Notes: a model not told the origin generated them from the sequence alone. A DNA stretch of 64,000 nt from Atopsyche davidsoni (GCA_022113835.1 JAILWY010000016.1:3820501-3884500); one strand, 5' to 3'; counted from the stretch's first letter, positions 38,055-49,429 are shown. Program-made: numbers and translations.

Positions 38055-40010
38055 ATGTACACTTATCAACAAACAAAAATTGAATTAAAAGTTATTGTAA
38101 TGGCAGGCAATTTGAGAAAGGTCGACGACATGATTGACGCGATCGAAAAGAAACTTAAAATTAATATTAAAAAAATGAGTAATAGTAAGGAATTGGTTGA
38201 AAAGATAAGAAATCACGTAAAAGAAAAAAATAAGAGAGAAAAACACGACAATGAAAATAAGCGACGGATTTTAGAACGTTTATTAAAAGAAAAAAATATG
38301 TGTGCAAAGAAGAAACAGCGCGTATTATTCTTACACGATAGTCTCGAAAGCATCTTAAGGAAACAGGACATGTTGATGATAGACGAAATACAAAGTTATA
38401 GCAGCCAGATATATTTAAAATCTGATATGATCTTTAACGATGAAAATGAACTGTCAAATAAAAATGCAGAAACTGAAAAATCATCGAAAAAAGGGCGAGA
38501 AGAATTTAATACAATACTCCAAGTAGAACCTGCAGGAACAGGCGCTGTTTATTATAGAACATCACATATTTCCCCAAAAAAGTCTGTGGAGGAAGTGATG
38601 CCTACGAAGCGTGCAAAAATGATCAAACCTTTGGCTCGGGAAATCACAGAATACACAATAGACGAAAAAGTTGAGAACCTTTTGGAATTTCATCCAAATC
38701 AATTATTATTTTCTTTTATAAAAAGTGGCGAAGCTTATAAAAAAACAGTGAAAATTATCAATACAAGTCCAAAGTCGATGATGATCCGATACAACGCTGT
38801 ACTGTTTCCCGATTTATTGCATTTTGATCCTGAAGTTATTAAAGTTTATCCAAAGACAATTAGGAAGTTACAGCCGGGACTCCAAATGGCATTTACAGTT
38901 TATTTATACCCGAAAGATGTTAGGATTACGTTTCGGGCACAAATACAAATGTTGGTATTTTATAATAACATTAACATGCCCTTTTATATCTCCGTTCAAA
39001 CTATGTCCTCCCGAGCAGAGATTAAATTGATTTCATCCGTAATTGATTTCGGAAAAAAACCTGTTTGGAATTTCGATGGACCAGGAAAATATTATCAAAA
39101 CATTCAAATATCTCTGACAAGCATAAAGCCCGTTGAAGTGTTCATTGCTAAATATGAGGATACTTCTATCCAAGATGAAATTGACGAATGTAAAAGAGGA
39201 CAGGAATGCTCGCACCCGGTTGGATTTGAAACATATTCTTGCGATAGTATGGCTCACCTGAAACACTCCATATCCAAGACGAGCTTTATATCTCAGATCG
39301 GTTTGAAGAAAATAATGACCGTTCAAAGTACAACCTACGCTGTTGAGAAAATTCTAGAAGACTTGTTGGATCACATTAGTGAGTCTTTTTTCATTGAAAA
39401 GCTTCACTTTACTGTGGAACCAAATTCAGTAAAAAATATAAAAGTGTGGTTTAAAAATATCCAACAAGTTGGCTATCATCAATCCGTATTTGAACTTAAA
39501 TTTTATGAAAATAGTGGCGAAGAAAACGAAGAATCCGAATTTGCAAAAGCCATATCCACGAAACGAGTAACTTTGTTAGGCGAAACTTACGATCTTCCTC
39601 TCGAAGTTTCTCCTTCGACATTGGACGTGCGCCACAACGATGTCGTATTTGGATTTGTAAAAGACACGTTCACAATTTTTAATCATCATCCGAGTATCAC
39701 TTTTAAGATAGAACTTAAAGTGCCGTCCGATTTGAGAGGAGAGGTTCTTTTCAAGCCGCAATGTGTATTTATCAAGCCAAGGAAAAGCAAGAAGTTTATT
39801 GTCTCGTGTTGTATAAAGAAGTATAAGGATGACGAGGAAAATAACAGCCCGCCTTTGATGAACTTTTGCGTAAAAATAATTGTAAAATGCTATTGTAGCA
39901 AATACAAGGATTCACCGCCTCTATATTTGCAAGTGTATGCTCCTGTTGAGTATTTACAAACCGATCACACCGAGTTGACTGACACTGTAATATGGAACTC
40001 GGAGGGGTGA
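38055..40010 (+). CDS. Intronless coiled-coil and ASH/MSP-like domain protein, unknown function
   Basis: A single open frame of 651 codons. The first 130 residues are very lysine/glutamate-rich and helical (coiled-coil-like). From about residue 207 come beta-rich segments with the ASH/MSP pattern: LEFHPNQLLFSFIKSG, TVKIINTSPKSM, then VIDFGKKPVWNF. Near the C-terminus is LEVSPSTLDVRHNDVVFGF followed by FTIFNHHP. ASH domains mark proteins of cilia, centrosomes and sperm tails. I infer a structural or male germline role, not a named orthologue. ATG 38055 opens the frame, but ATG 38100 (MAGNLRKV) has the better context, and the true start may be there. It is the only intronless gene in the window; retrogene origin is possible. 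AATAAA at 40068-40073. Confidence 0.85.
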   Translation: MYTYQQTKIELKVIVMAGNLRKVDDMIDAIEKKLKINIKKMSNSKELVEKIRNHVKEKNKREKHDNENKRRILERLLKEKNMCAKKKQRVLFLHDSLESILRKQDMLMIDEIQSYSSQIYLKSDMIFNDENELSNKNAETEKSSKKGREEFNTILQVEPAGTGAVYYRTSHISPKKSVEEVMPTKRAKMIKPLAREITEYTIDEKVENLLEFHPNQLLFSFIKSGEAYKKTVKIINTSPKSMMIRYNAVLFPDLLHFDPEVIKVYPKTIRKLQPGLQMAFTVYLYPKDVRITFRAQIQMLVFYNNINMPFYISVQTMSSRAEIKLISSVIDFGKKPVWNFDGPGKYYQNIQISLTSIKPVEVFIAKYEDTSIQDEIDECKRGQECSHPVGFETYSCDSMAHLKHSISKTSFISQIGLKKIMTVQSTTYAVEKILEDLLDHISESFFIEKLHFTVEPNSVKNIKVWFKNIQQVGYHQSVFELKFYENSGEENEESEFAKAISTKRVTLLGETYDLPLEVSPSTLDVRHNDVVFGFVKDTFTIFNHHPSITFKIELKVPSDLRGEVLFKPQCVFIKPRKSKKFIVSCCIKKYKDDEENNSPPLMNFCVKIIVKCYCSKYKDSPPLYLQVYAPVEYLQTDHTELTDTVIWNSEG

Positions 40011-40067
40011 TTTTAATAATTATTACTCTGTACACCTTTATAAAGATATAAATAACAACTGTTGATA

Positions 40068-40073
40068 AATAAA
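40068..40073 (+). terminator. Poly(A) signal of the ASH-domain gene
   Basis: AATAAA hexamer 58 bp after the stop codon. Confidence 0.5.
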
Positions 40074-40189
40074 TCAAAGTTTTGTTTATTTTGATTATAT
40101 TTAAGGTTAGCGAGTTCACGCTTTATTGAAAAAAACTGAGTGAGTATAAAATTAATAGTGATCTAAACGCCAGAGCTTCGTAAGGAAAG

Positions 40190-40375
40190 GATTATATAAT
40201 AATGCTATTGGGTAGCAGCAATACGTAAACTTTTCCTTTTAATATAAAACTGCGGTATAGAAGGACCCGGGGACCCACTACACTATTCTTCTACATAAGA
40301 ACACTGGCTCAGTATAAGTATATGCTCAGTGTGATGGTCGCCAATCTCCTCTGAAAACAGGCACCCGAAGAAAAA
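40190..40375 (+). mobile_element. LINE 3'-end fragment, copy 4
   Basis: AATAATGCTATTGGGTAGCA, TTTTCCTTTTAATATAAAAC, TATAGAAGGACCCGGGGACC and GATGGTCGCCAATCTCCTCT line up with the copies at 18655 and, reversed, 17035 and 49430. It lies between the ASH gene and the DM4/DM12 gene. Confidence 0.65.
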
Positions 40376-40515
40376 TATAAAATGCTAGGAAAATTGTTGA
40401 TACATATTAAAAGCTTAATTGACTGAAAAAAATAGGAGGAATATTAAAGAAGATATAGCAAAGGCACAATTATTGAATATACAATATTTAAATGTCGTGA
40501 AATTTTTTTCAGGTG

Positions 40516-43500
40516 ATGGAGGTGCTATCATTATTCCTACTGAGCCTGTGCGCGGTGGCGGGAGAGCCAGAATCCGGGGCTCACTCTCGCCAGAAGCGAG
40601 TCCTGTGGATCACCAACGACGGGAGACTCGCCCTGCCCCCAGGCACCTCCCTGGTCCTCACCCCATCGCTGTCCATGCCCTTCATACGCCACCCGCCGGA
40701 GGGGTTCTACTCGAACATTACCGTTAGCCTACCATTCACGGGTGAGTTCGAATCATTTTTATCATAATGTTACGTGATAGCGGTTAGTTCGAACATCACG
40801 GAATGAAGAATGAAAACAGAATGGAATCGATCGATGCGCTTCTACCGAGCTCCCGAACGTTCTAGAAGCATCTAGATCAGTGATTCTCAAAGTGGTCCCA
40901 GGGATCATTCAGGGGGTCCTTAGAAAATTAAAATCGATTTAGGGGTCCTTGAACAACGTCAGGGGGTCCGCGCAAGGTTTAATATAAAATAAAAAAAATT
41001 GTGACACTTTTTTATTTATATGGAAGTTAAAATAAATAACAATGAATACATTATTAGCTATTTTTACGTCCTAAGTAAAATATAAACATAGACAGGTGCA
41101 TAAAATACAAGTAATAACGGTCAGGTGGTTTATACAAGAACACAATAGAGTCGATACTTGCACCAACTAGTCTATAATATGAATTTATGTAGTTATTCAC
41201 CCAGGGTCCGTAGGCGAGTTTTGACTATGAAAGAGGGTCCGTGGGCAAGTTTTGACTATGAAAGGGGGTCCGTGGGCCAAAAGAGTTTGAGAGCCACTGA
41301 TCTAGATGCATCGCCAAGCTATTACAAGTGTTCGAACGGCCGTCGTCTGGCTGAGGACAATACACCATTCTGTATAAGTAAATATAAATATTTGTGAAAT
41401 AAATACTCTTTTAATTAAGGACCCGACCTGTTACAATAAGATATAGACAGAATATCTATAATATTTTAATCAGATGACGTAAAAGTGTCATTTATAATAG
41501 AAAAAAAAATTTATTCAAACTCCTACAGTATATATCGGGGCATACATCTGTGTGGGTAGGTTGCAAAAATAAAAAAAATGCTGTTTTGCTGAAAGTTCGG
41601 CAGTGATCGACAATTACGGTGAAGGTAGAATTCAGGCTAAGTTATCAGTCATTTAGCTCGAAAATTAAATGATTTTTATAACACTTACAAGACCAAATTG
41701 TAAAAAAATACTACAAAGATATGATGATATAAAATTTCCGGTTTCAAAAGTGAAAATTCGATCGACTCGATACTAATACAGTATTTACGTGCTAGGTTAT
41801 ATATTTATTTTTTATTTTATGTACAAATAAATCGGATGTGATAATATAATATTGCATGACGTCGTTCTGTCCCAATCCCATCTTTAGGTTCCGACGTCCA
41901 TCATGATGAGTAATCAATTAGTCCGTTGCGATTAAAACGATCCAATCTTTCGTTTGATATGTCACATGTACAGTACGATAAGCTCTTATAGATTTTATAA
42001 ACAAAAAACAACATTTAATTATAGAGGATAGTTCAGTTTATAATTCAGGTGGACAGAAGTAATTTACTGTAATGTATTCTCTTTAAGGAATGTGTATAAT
42101 AAAGGGTATATGGAAATGGAGATCGTACAATTTTAAAGATGACATATTTGTTTTTTTCAGATTCCACTATAAAATATGAGATAAAGTTTACAGGTTTCGT
42201 AAAATACATTTTGTTTAAGAGTGATATTGATTTTTTGTAGTTTAAGTGTGTTTATAGACTTAATTTTGAAATTTTACTAAAAAAATAACAAATTTAACGT
42301 TTTTTGGGTGATATAGTGTGTTTTAATAGTATTTTTTGATTATTAACGAAATGACAAAGTACGAATTGAGTATATTATTTTTTAGTGTTTCTGCAGACCA
42401 CTGAGTTATTGTGTTTTAATCACAGCCTTAACGTCTTACTTCTCAAAACATTCCTACCGAGTAAAGTTAACGGTTCATTTAATTTTATTATTGAACAAAT
42501 TTTAAAGGCTGAATGCTGGAAAAAGCATATCATAAAATGAGACTTGGCTGTGACTTGTGCGACTCTGCATAAGGCAGAAACTCTTTCATTGTAGTAATTA
42601 ATTTGGTGTTATGGTTGTGGAAATATTGCGATATCTTGAAACTAGTGTTCATCCCTAACAAACAAGTACCTAATCTACTATAATATTATCCACTGTGTGT
42701 GTGTATGTTTCATTTTTTGGTTTTCTATAGAATATCTTAAAAGATACAACGCTGATTTTTTGCACGTAAGTTTAGTAAATTTTTCCGCAGCTATGTGCCG
42801 AATTTCAAGACGATAGGATAATATTTTTATTCATAAACTAATTTAATAAAACTATAAAATATGCTTTAGCGAGTTTCAATATGTACGAATTAAAGGATTT
42901 TATTGTTCAACGCGAGAATTTCAAATTTAGAACTTTTACAAAGAAAAACAAATTTTGATGCTTCTTAGAAATTTTCAGTTTATGTCAGCTTGACACAAGT
43001 ACCGATTTTTTTTTTTTTTATCGAAATTGCGTTAGAAATTATAAATCACATCATTAATAACTCAAAATGCCCCCGAAAACGTCATTCTGTGACGGGCAAC
43101 ATTTCTAGTAATTATATAATGATCTTAGTTTTATTTAAAGTAAACGCAGCGAAAGACTTTGTGATCATAATAGAAAAAATTTCAATATGTGTGTTTAGTC
43201 CACATCGCATATAACTGATCACCTTGATCGGTATGGGGATCTCTACGCGACAGCGAAGGCTCTGCATTTCTAATATTTTATAATTGATGAATGCTTTCAG
43301 TGGACTTCGACAAGTTGGGTCTGACTGACAATGAGAACCCTTACGGTTCCCTGCCCCCCATTTTCTCCCGGTCCCTGGGGCGGGCGGCAGGGGGGCTCAT
43401 GGCCGACTTCATCGGGCGCTACCTGGACAGACGGCGGGGGCGGCGCAGTGCTGACCAGCCCCAGGTGCCCCCGCACGTTGAACAAAAACTACTGGAATTC

Positions 43501-45664
43501 CTACATGGCGGAGAAAGGTATAATCCTGCTGTATTTCCCAAAAAAAAAAAACACTTTTTAATACACTGTTATGAAACCACTTGCTTGCAAATTTTGAACG
43601 GATGAATTCACGAAATTTTCATTCGAGTATTTGGTATAATTTGTTATATAAATTCTTTATAATTAATATGATTAGGTAGTTCATACATAGAAGATGATTT
43701 GAACCCACATCCCCTGGCTTACATGGCCGGTGTACTAACCCTTGTACTAACGAATCACTTCCGTTTATCGAGAATTTTTAACAATCATACTCTACATATG
43801 AACCAATGTGCCCAGGCCAACCAATATTTATTCTTCTTCAATCATCTTCTATGTATGAACTAATGTCCCTAATCATATAAGTAATAATATAATAAACCCG
43901 TAATGGGTAATAAATACGCATCTGATTGACGTTTAATAAAAAAATCGACATATCTTTATAATTAACACACTAAAAGCGAGGCGGGTACTAGCACCCGTTT
44001 CGCGGACTTCTGTCTGAAGGCGGGGCGCATATTAACACGTTTTTGAATGTGTTTACTCTAAAAGCGGCAGAAGGTCATTTTATTCTTTAGGTTTACAGCT
44101 CGAAATGTTTGTTTTGGACTCGTCAACGTTACTTCTACCAATACTGTCCAGTGATTCTGAACAAAGTGACAATGAAGAAGTGGAGTGGTCAGAGAATGAT
44201 AATCCTCCGATTAATGAACAATTTTTAGGCCAAAGTGGTGTCGTTGTGATGCCAAGTAATCCGCAAAGTGTGTATGAAGGGGTTCAACTTTATGTAGGAA
44301 ACGATTTATTTGACTACATGCAAATCAAAGAGTGTATAGACTAGATTTCACACGCGCAATTTTACGCGAATTTTGCCCGCTACGCGCATCAGTTTAGTCA
44401 ATTTGGTACCCGCTTTAAGTGTGTTAATCAAACTAATTTTTTTTATATATAGAGCTATATTGTTCGGTGCAGTCGAAGACATGCTCTCAAACTTTGGGCT
44501 ATCCGGAAAAGCCTGCCTATTGCGTGCCATCTGCGAAGTGCACGCTCACCCTCTCAGCAATTTTGGACTCATGGGGGAAATGTTGAAGCTTTTTTTTACG
44601 TAAGTTCTAATAACCTGACTAAAACACCTGCAATGAATAATCATATCATTTGGGTCACGTTTTGTTTAAATTTTAGTGCCAGCAAGTCTCCGTACAGCGG
44701 GCTGATGCAGGAGTATGTGGCGGCAGAGCAAGCCGGGATGGGGGATGCGGAGGGGCCGGGGGAGTGCTGGCCTTACTACAAGGACTGCCCCAAGTCACTT
44801 TTCCTGGCGGGAGGAGCTAACAAATATTCGTGCGTACTTAGTTTTTATACGACGCCATAAAGGGTTAAGTGTACTAGTCGAAAGATGGCAGTGGTAGCGT
44901 TATCACTCGATAATTTAATTACAAGCTATTTCTGACGCTGTTTATATTATAAATTTTAGCATAGCAAATAAATAGAATATAAAGACATACCAATTAAATA
45001 AATCAAAAATAAAACACAACCGGTTTCAGCATGATATATAAAATACCACGCAGTCAGCGCGTTGTGCGTTCAACAACTCGCTGGATATTCACCAAATATT
45101 ATGTGATCTCAGTTCTTCTTTATGGAGTTGAGACCTGGATACTTAAAACAGCTACTATGCGAAGAATTGAGGCATTTAAAATAAAGCTTTATATACCTTT
45201 AAAATACCATGGGTTGACCGCGTCACAAATGAGAGAGTCTTGCACAGAATGAGAACTCCTGACGATGGTAAAAAAAAGCGTAAGCTACAAAAAAGGGCAA
45301 ATGGTTTTGTAATGGGAATTAGTAAGACTGATCCAAGATAAATATGTGTTCAGCGAGAAGATCACCATCCTCCTCTGAGGATAACACACGATATAAAGTA
45401 TCAATAAAAAATTAAATACAAAAAATTAACTTCATATAAATTAGTGGTCGAAAAATGTCGATAAATGCATTTGGTAATTTGCTGTGTAATTTATTCGTTT
45501 TCAATTAATAAATAATTATTTTCGATTTCAGGAAAGAGGCCGAGGCAGAGCACCAGGAAGAGGAGTTATTCAGAAAGGCTGAAAAAGAGGAAAAATTCAG
45601 AAAATTGACAATTGACAATACCATAAACGGTGAAACAAATGAAATTAATGTGCAACCTATGTGA
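40516..45664 (+). CDS. Secreted DM4/DM12 family protein
   Basis: Five exons: 40516-40741, 43301-43517, 44453-44599, 44677-44829 and 45532-45664. They join in frame to 291 codons plus stop. The N-terminus is a signal peptide (MEVLSLFLLSLCAVAG), then a furin-like SRQKR. Next comes the family's WITNDGRLALPPGTSLVLTP and a proline-rich segment. The DM4/12 domain (Pfam PF07841) is recognised by LFGAVEDMLSNFG, GKACLLRAICEVHAHPL, ECWPYYKDCPKSLF. The family is arthropod-specific and its function is unknown. The last exon adds a charged tail (EAEAEHQEEELFRKAEKEEK) unusual for the family. A GTGAGT overlaps its stop, so an alternative spliced end is possible. The ATG is 4 bp after a good acceptor, so a 5' noncoding exon probably exists upstream. 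Introns 1, 2 and 4 hold transposons. Confidence 0.9.
40878..41299. mobile_element. hAT-type nonautonomous element, copy 3 (422 bp)
   Basis: Left end CAGTGATTCTCAAAGTGG and, in reverse complement, right end CAGTGGCTCTCAAACTC. A perfect 8 bp target duplication, ATCTAGAT, flanks it (40870-40877 and 41300-41307). Inner GGGTCC words repeat at both ends. It is in intron 1 of the DM4/DM12 gene. Confidence 0.92.
43677..43862 (-). mobile_element. Hairpin with 23 bp perfect arms enclosing a SINE head (copy 3)
   Basis: 43677-43699 and 43840-43862 are exact inverted complements of 23 bp. Between them, on the minus strand (about 43690-43763), lies the head of the tRNA-derived SINE seen at 30690 (ACACCGGCCATGTAAGC, GATGTGGGTTCAAATC). 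It is in intron 2 of the DM4/DM12 gene. It may be a SINE inserted in, or captured by, a small foldback element. Confidence 0.7.
43962..44427 (+). mobile_element. piggyBac-type nonautonomous element, family A, complete copy (466 bp)
   Basis: Flanked by TTAA (43962-43965, 44424-44427). The terminal repeats are CACACTAAAAGCGAGG at the left and CACACTTAAAGCGGGTACC as the right end in reverse complement. It retains a frame (44105-44344) with [18 protein letters not shown] and DLFDYMQI, like the acidic N-terminal part of a piggyBac transposase, and has no catalytic core. It ends 25 bp before the acceptor of DM4/DM12 exon 3. Confidence 0.88.
45031..45385 (+). mobile_element. Non-LTR retrotransposon remnant: reverse-transcriptase C-terminus and 3' end
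   Basis: The frame reads TRWIFTKYYVISVLLYGVET then WILKTATMRRIEAF and, after frame damage, RVLHRMRT. This is the end of a LINE reverse transcriptase (VLLYG.E.W motif). The following block GACTGATCCAAGATAAATAT...CCTCCTCTGAGGA matches dispersed fragments elsewhere in the window. It sits in intron 4 of the DM4/DM12 gene. Confidence 0.8.
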
Positions 45665-47064
45665 GTTTTTAAAGTGAGAAATGACAGCGTATATAATGAT
45701 TATAATTTTTATTACATGAAATAATTTTTCTATTTAAATTATTCAGTCATTTAAGGGTGTGAACTTAGTGAGCTCTGAGCTTAATTTATATTATATTTTG
45801 TTGATTGTTGATTTATATTTATTTGATAGTTTTTTATACCAATAAATTAAATACAATGCATTGTTTGTATATACACATAAATGCTATCTAGTGAGTATTA
45901 AAATATTGAATATTTTTAAGATAAAATGGTACCTAGTACTATAGTAATAAATCATAGTAAGTTTAGAATCAAACATTGTTCGTTTGGGAGTTAACAATTA
46001 TTAGAATTGTGATGAATAAGATGTAATTCATTTCTGTTTTCTTTTCTATACATTTTATTCAATATTTTATCATAGGGTGTTCTTATTTTTGGGTGTGGTT
46101 GGTCATGGTTTTGGGGTGTGTACCTTATTCATTATAAATTGTTTGGATTAATTCACTCAAATAGTAAAAAATATATTTAACTTAAGTTTTTCTAATGTTC
46201 CTTGCGGAATTAAAAATATTTATTAAACTAAATCCAAGTCAGTGCGATAATTAAGAATAGGTGCTGAGTCAGTAGATAGTCAAATAGTTTAGTAATTTAT
46301 TTATGTTTATATTATTATAATTTTTTCACAATGCCATAATGTAAATAATACAATTTTTTTTAGTGATTTTGTATAAATGTATATAAGTAGATATTATTCA
46401 AAATTATTATGTTTATGGCTCTTAGTGAATAGTATTTTACAAAATTAAAAGTGGCTTTATTTATTTGAATACGTGTTTGTGTGTACGTGAGTTTTTGTTT
46501 AATAAAATGTATTAAAATATATCGTTTTTTTTATACTTTTCAATTTGTTGTAATACCGGCTAATTATTTTAAAAACCTCAATCTTAGACATTAAACCCAT
46601 TATAATGTTACAAAGCAATTTTTAATATATGATCCACGAAAGCGGCTAAACTAAGCACCACAAAAAAGTATAAAATAAATTTAATTTAAAATATTCAAAA
46701 AATATATTTATTTTTTAAAATTTTTATTCAACTATTTTTTATATTTTTACATTATTTCACGCAATTACAAAATTAACCAAATTGGTGCTTCTTTGTTTTA
46801 CGCATAAAAATATTCCTACCCTAGGCAAAAAATTTCACATTCTCCTATTAATATTTTAAATTAGAAAAATAATTAATTTTAATTAGGAGGTAACTGAGAA
46901 ATTGTAGGTATTTTTCGGGTATGAGCCTGACGTGCGCCACACAAGCCCGCGCTGCCACCCTCAGCACACTCAAGGAAACAAAGGACCTCGAAACCAAACT
47001 GCCTTATGTCTCGTTTTAATACATCACGAAATAAGTTCTATTTCAAGAGCACCCAAGAGCTAAA
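45665..47064. other. Intergenic, nothing distinct
   Basis: AT-rich. A more GC-rich patch at 46915-47010 precedes the possible first exon of the next gene. No other gene supported. Confidence 0.4.
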
Positions 47065-48291
47065 ATGTCTCCCACGCAAGTGAAAAGGCGCCTGGAAATA
47101 ATTTAAGGGATGACAGAGGCGTGTTTTCATTTTGCGTTTGAAACGCAAGAAGGAAAGATATCCTGTACATTCAAATTGAAGCATCGATAAAAAGGCGACC
47201 AAAGCAGGAAGCAGAGTATGATTAAGGTAGTGTACAAATAATTTCAATCTATTTTAAAGAAAAAACCGATGTTTTCATTAATATAATCGTCATTTAATAA
47301 GAAGCTATTTAAGGTAAATTTTCAGTGCATTTTTAGATATAACCTAGAAAATTTGATGTAAATATTAGGTAACTTTAAAAATTCAATATTTTGTCCACTG
47401 ACAACGGATCTACTAAAATATACACTCTATTTTCATTTTTTAAATCTGTATTTATAATAAATAAATTTTTAAAATATCACAGTAATTTTAGGTTTCATAT
47501 GATGTAACTAATAATAAACTTGATTTTTTACGCATAGCATTTCTTCAATTAATATGAATTAATTAGTCATTGTATTTTTCAGATAGGGGTGGTACTTTTT
47601 GTGGCATTGTATGTGTCTATTGGCAGTGGAAGAGTCATCACCAAGAGAAGTTACTCAGACCAGTCTGTAAAAGGATATCTCACGGAGGTTAGGTTCAAAC
47701 GCAATAAAATTTAAAAAAATAAAATGCTTAGTTTTATCATTTACCACAAGCATTGAATCAAGTACTGGCATCAGAAGTTGACGATTTCTTATTTGGCTCG
47801 GAAAACTTGATGGTCTCAATGTGACTTTACAAATTGTGTCAGTCTTATAATTAAGTCAGTAACACCGCTCTTCTGATACAAAACGAGTGATTTTTCAGTA
47901 ATTGTTCTGCACACAATTGTAAATGATCAATCAGAGATAAAGTTGGTGGGTTTTGATGTGTTCTATTCACTTAAGGGAAACTCAGGGGACAGTTGGTCTA
48001 CAACTTGGGGGAGACTTGGCATGAAAATCCGAAACCTCAGCGCGACATGCCGATCGTGTGTCAGTGACACTGAAAAGATCAGATCAGGATTATTGATTTG
48101 CTGGGCTGTTTTTTCAGCGCACCTGCTGGTGGAACGAGGTCTGCAAGGAGGAGTTCCAGACTCTGTTCCGCTGTCGCTGCCCCCAGTGGTCCTATTGCCG
48201 CAGCCCGGGGCGCTATTACAATGCCATCTGCAGCATGACGGGCACCGGCTACATCTGGACCCAGCCAGAGTCCGGCTGGAGTGACACCTAG
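47065..48291 (+). CDS. Small secreted six-cysteine peptide precursor, unknown family
   Basis: Two firm exons, 47583-47687 and 48118-48291, have strong acceptors (TTTTTCAG) and a shared phase. They encode a hydrophobic signal segment (IGVVLFVALYVSIGSG), a possible dibasic cleavage site (ITKR), then a compact domain with six cysteines (TCWWNEVCKEEF, FRCRCPQWSYC, AICSM) and a TGYIWTQP tail. A short first exon, 47065-47079 (ATG plus four codons, MSPTQ), fits phase and context but is only a proposal. The total would be 97 residues. AATAAA at 48360-48365. I do not recognise the family; the layout suggests an extracellular peptide or small Cys-rich factor. It lies 1.5 kb upstream of PAL, in the same orientation. 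Confidence 0.72.
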
Positions 48292-48359
48292 TCTCCGGAG
48301 GACCATGTCTCCTGGGACAAGCCGGTGACGGCTTGAGGGGCATGGCGACTTTAATTAAT

Positions 48360-48365
48360 AATAAA
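48360..48365 (+). terminator. Poly(A) signal of the Cys-rich peptide gene
   Basis: AATAAA hexamer 69 bp after the stop codon. Confidence 0.5.
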
Positions 48366-49429
48366 CAGTAAATGAAGATCAATCTGAATATTCGTAGGTT
48401 TTGTTAGCAGTTATTTTGAGTTGATACGGTTTATTTGGCGTTGTAATGCATTTATACAAAGCATGATAACGTCAAAGTAACTGGTTCAACTCAAAATTTA
48501 TTTTATTCAACGAAGAGAAGGATTCAACAATATTTGATCCGGTGGGATCAAAGTTCAGTATCGTCATTTTCAACCAAACATTGTCGCATCTATAAAATAA
48601 AACTGTATATGAAAGTTCCATGAATAGTAGGTATGGAAAGATATTGCCTGTGTAAGAGTAATTATATTTTCCGGACATATAATTTTATTCATTTCATTAA
48701 TATGAACATATTTTTCCTAATAGTGGTGCAGGTTCCTTTCTTGAGTAGTTCTCTTAAATTAAGTAAATATTTTTTGAATGATTAATTTGATTACCCTATA
48801 TTAATCAATGCTAAATGTTTATGTGATAAAATAGTATGTGAAAGGATTTAAAACTATAAAATCAACATTAGATTGTTGTGCAAATTTGTTGATGATCATT
48901 TCTGGCTGTGAAAAATAGTTGAAATTTGCCACTGCCCTTCCAGTAGAACAGATGATATTTTAATCAATATGATAAAAAAATGAATTTTATTGTTGAAAAG
49001 CATATAAACAATAAAAATCAAAATGTGTTCATTTTGATTCAAGATTTGTGAAAATCTGCCATTTTTTAAAGTTTTTATTCCCATAGAAAATTTTCCATTG
49101 TTAATATTCCTCGCTGGAACTTATTTATTCCGCGTGGATAATAAAAATAAATATTTAAGCACTATTCGCAATTATTTTCAGCACAAGAGTTAGCTCAATG
49201 TTTTCAGCTCAAATGTTTATAATATTAGATCAAATAAAGATAGTATAAGTTTTGGGTTGAAATTATTATGAAATATCCAAGTAAAATTTACTGGTATTTA
49301 ATGTTTTATTTTAATAACTTATTTATAATAGGTATTTACTTATTGTAGGTACATGTATTATATTGTAAATAATAAAAGTGATATACAAACATACAGAATC
49401 GCGTTTATCTTAATTAAAGAGTATTACTT
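48366..49429. other. Intergenic, nothing distinct
   Basis: AT-rich sequence between the Cys-rich peptide gene and PAL. No frame or repeat recognised. Confidence 0.4.

Noticed and set aside
40419..40727. Plus frame starting MTEKNRRN
   Set aside because: Wrong frame over the DM4/DM12 first exon; the signal peptide frame starts at 40516.
43297..43485. Minus-strand proline-rich frame
   Set aside because: Antisense shadow of DM4/DM12 exon 2.
47963..48382. Long minus-strand frame of 139 codons
   Set aside because: Antisense of the GC-rich Cys-peptide exon; no domain, and the plus strand has splice sites and a signal peptide.
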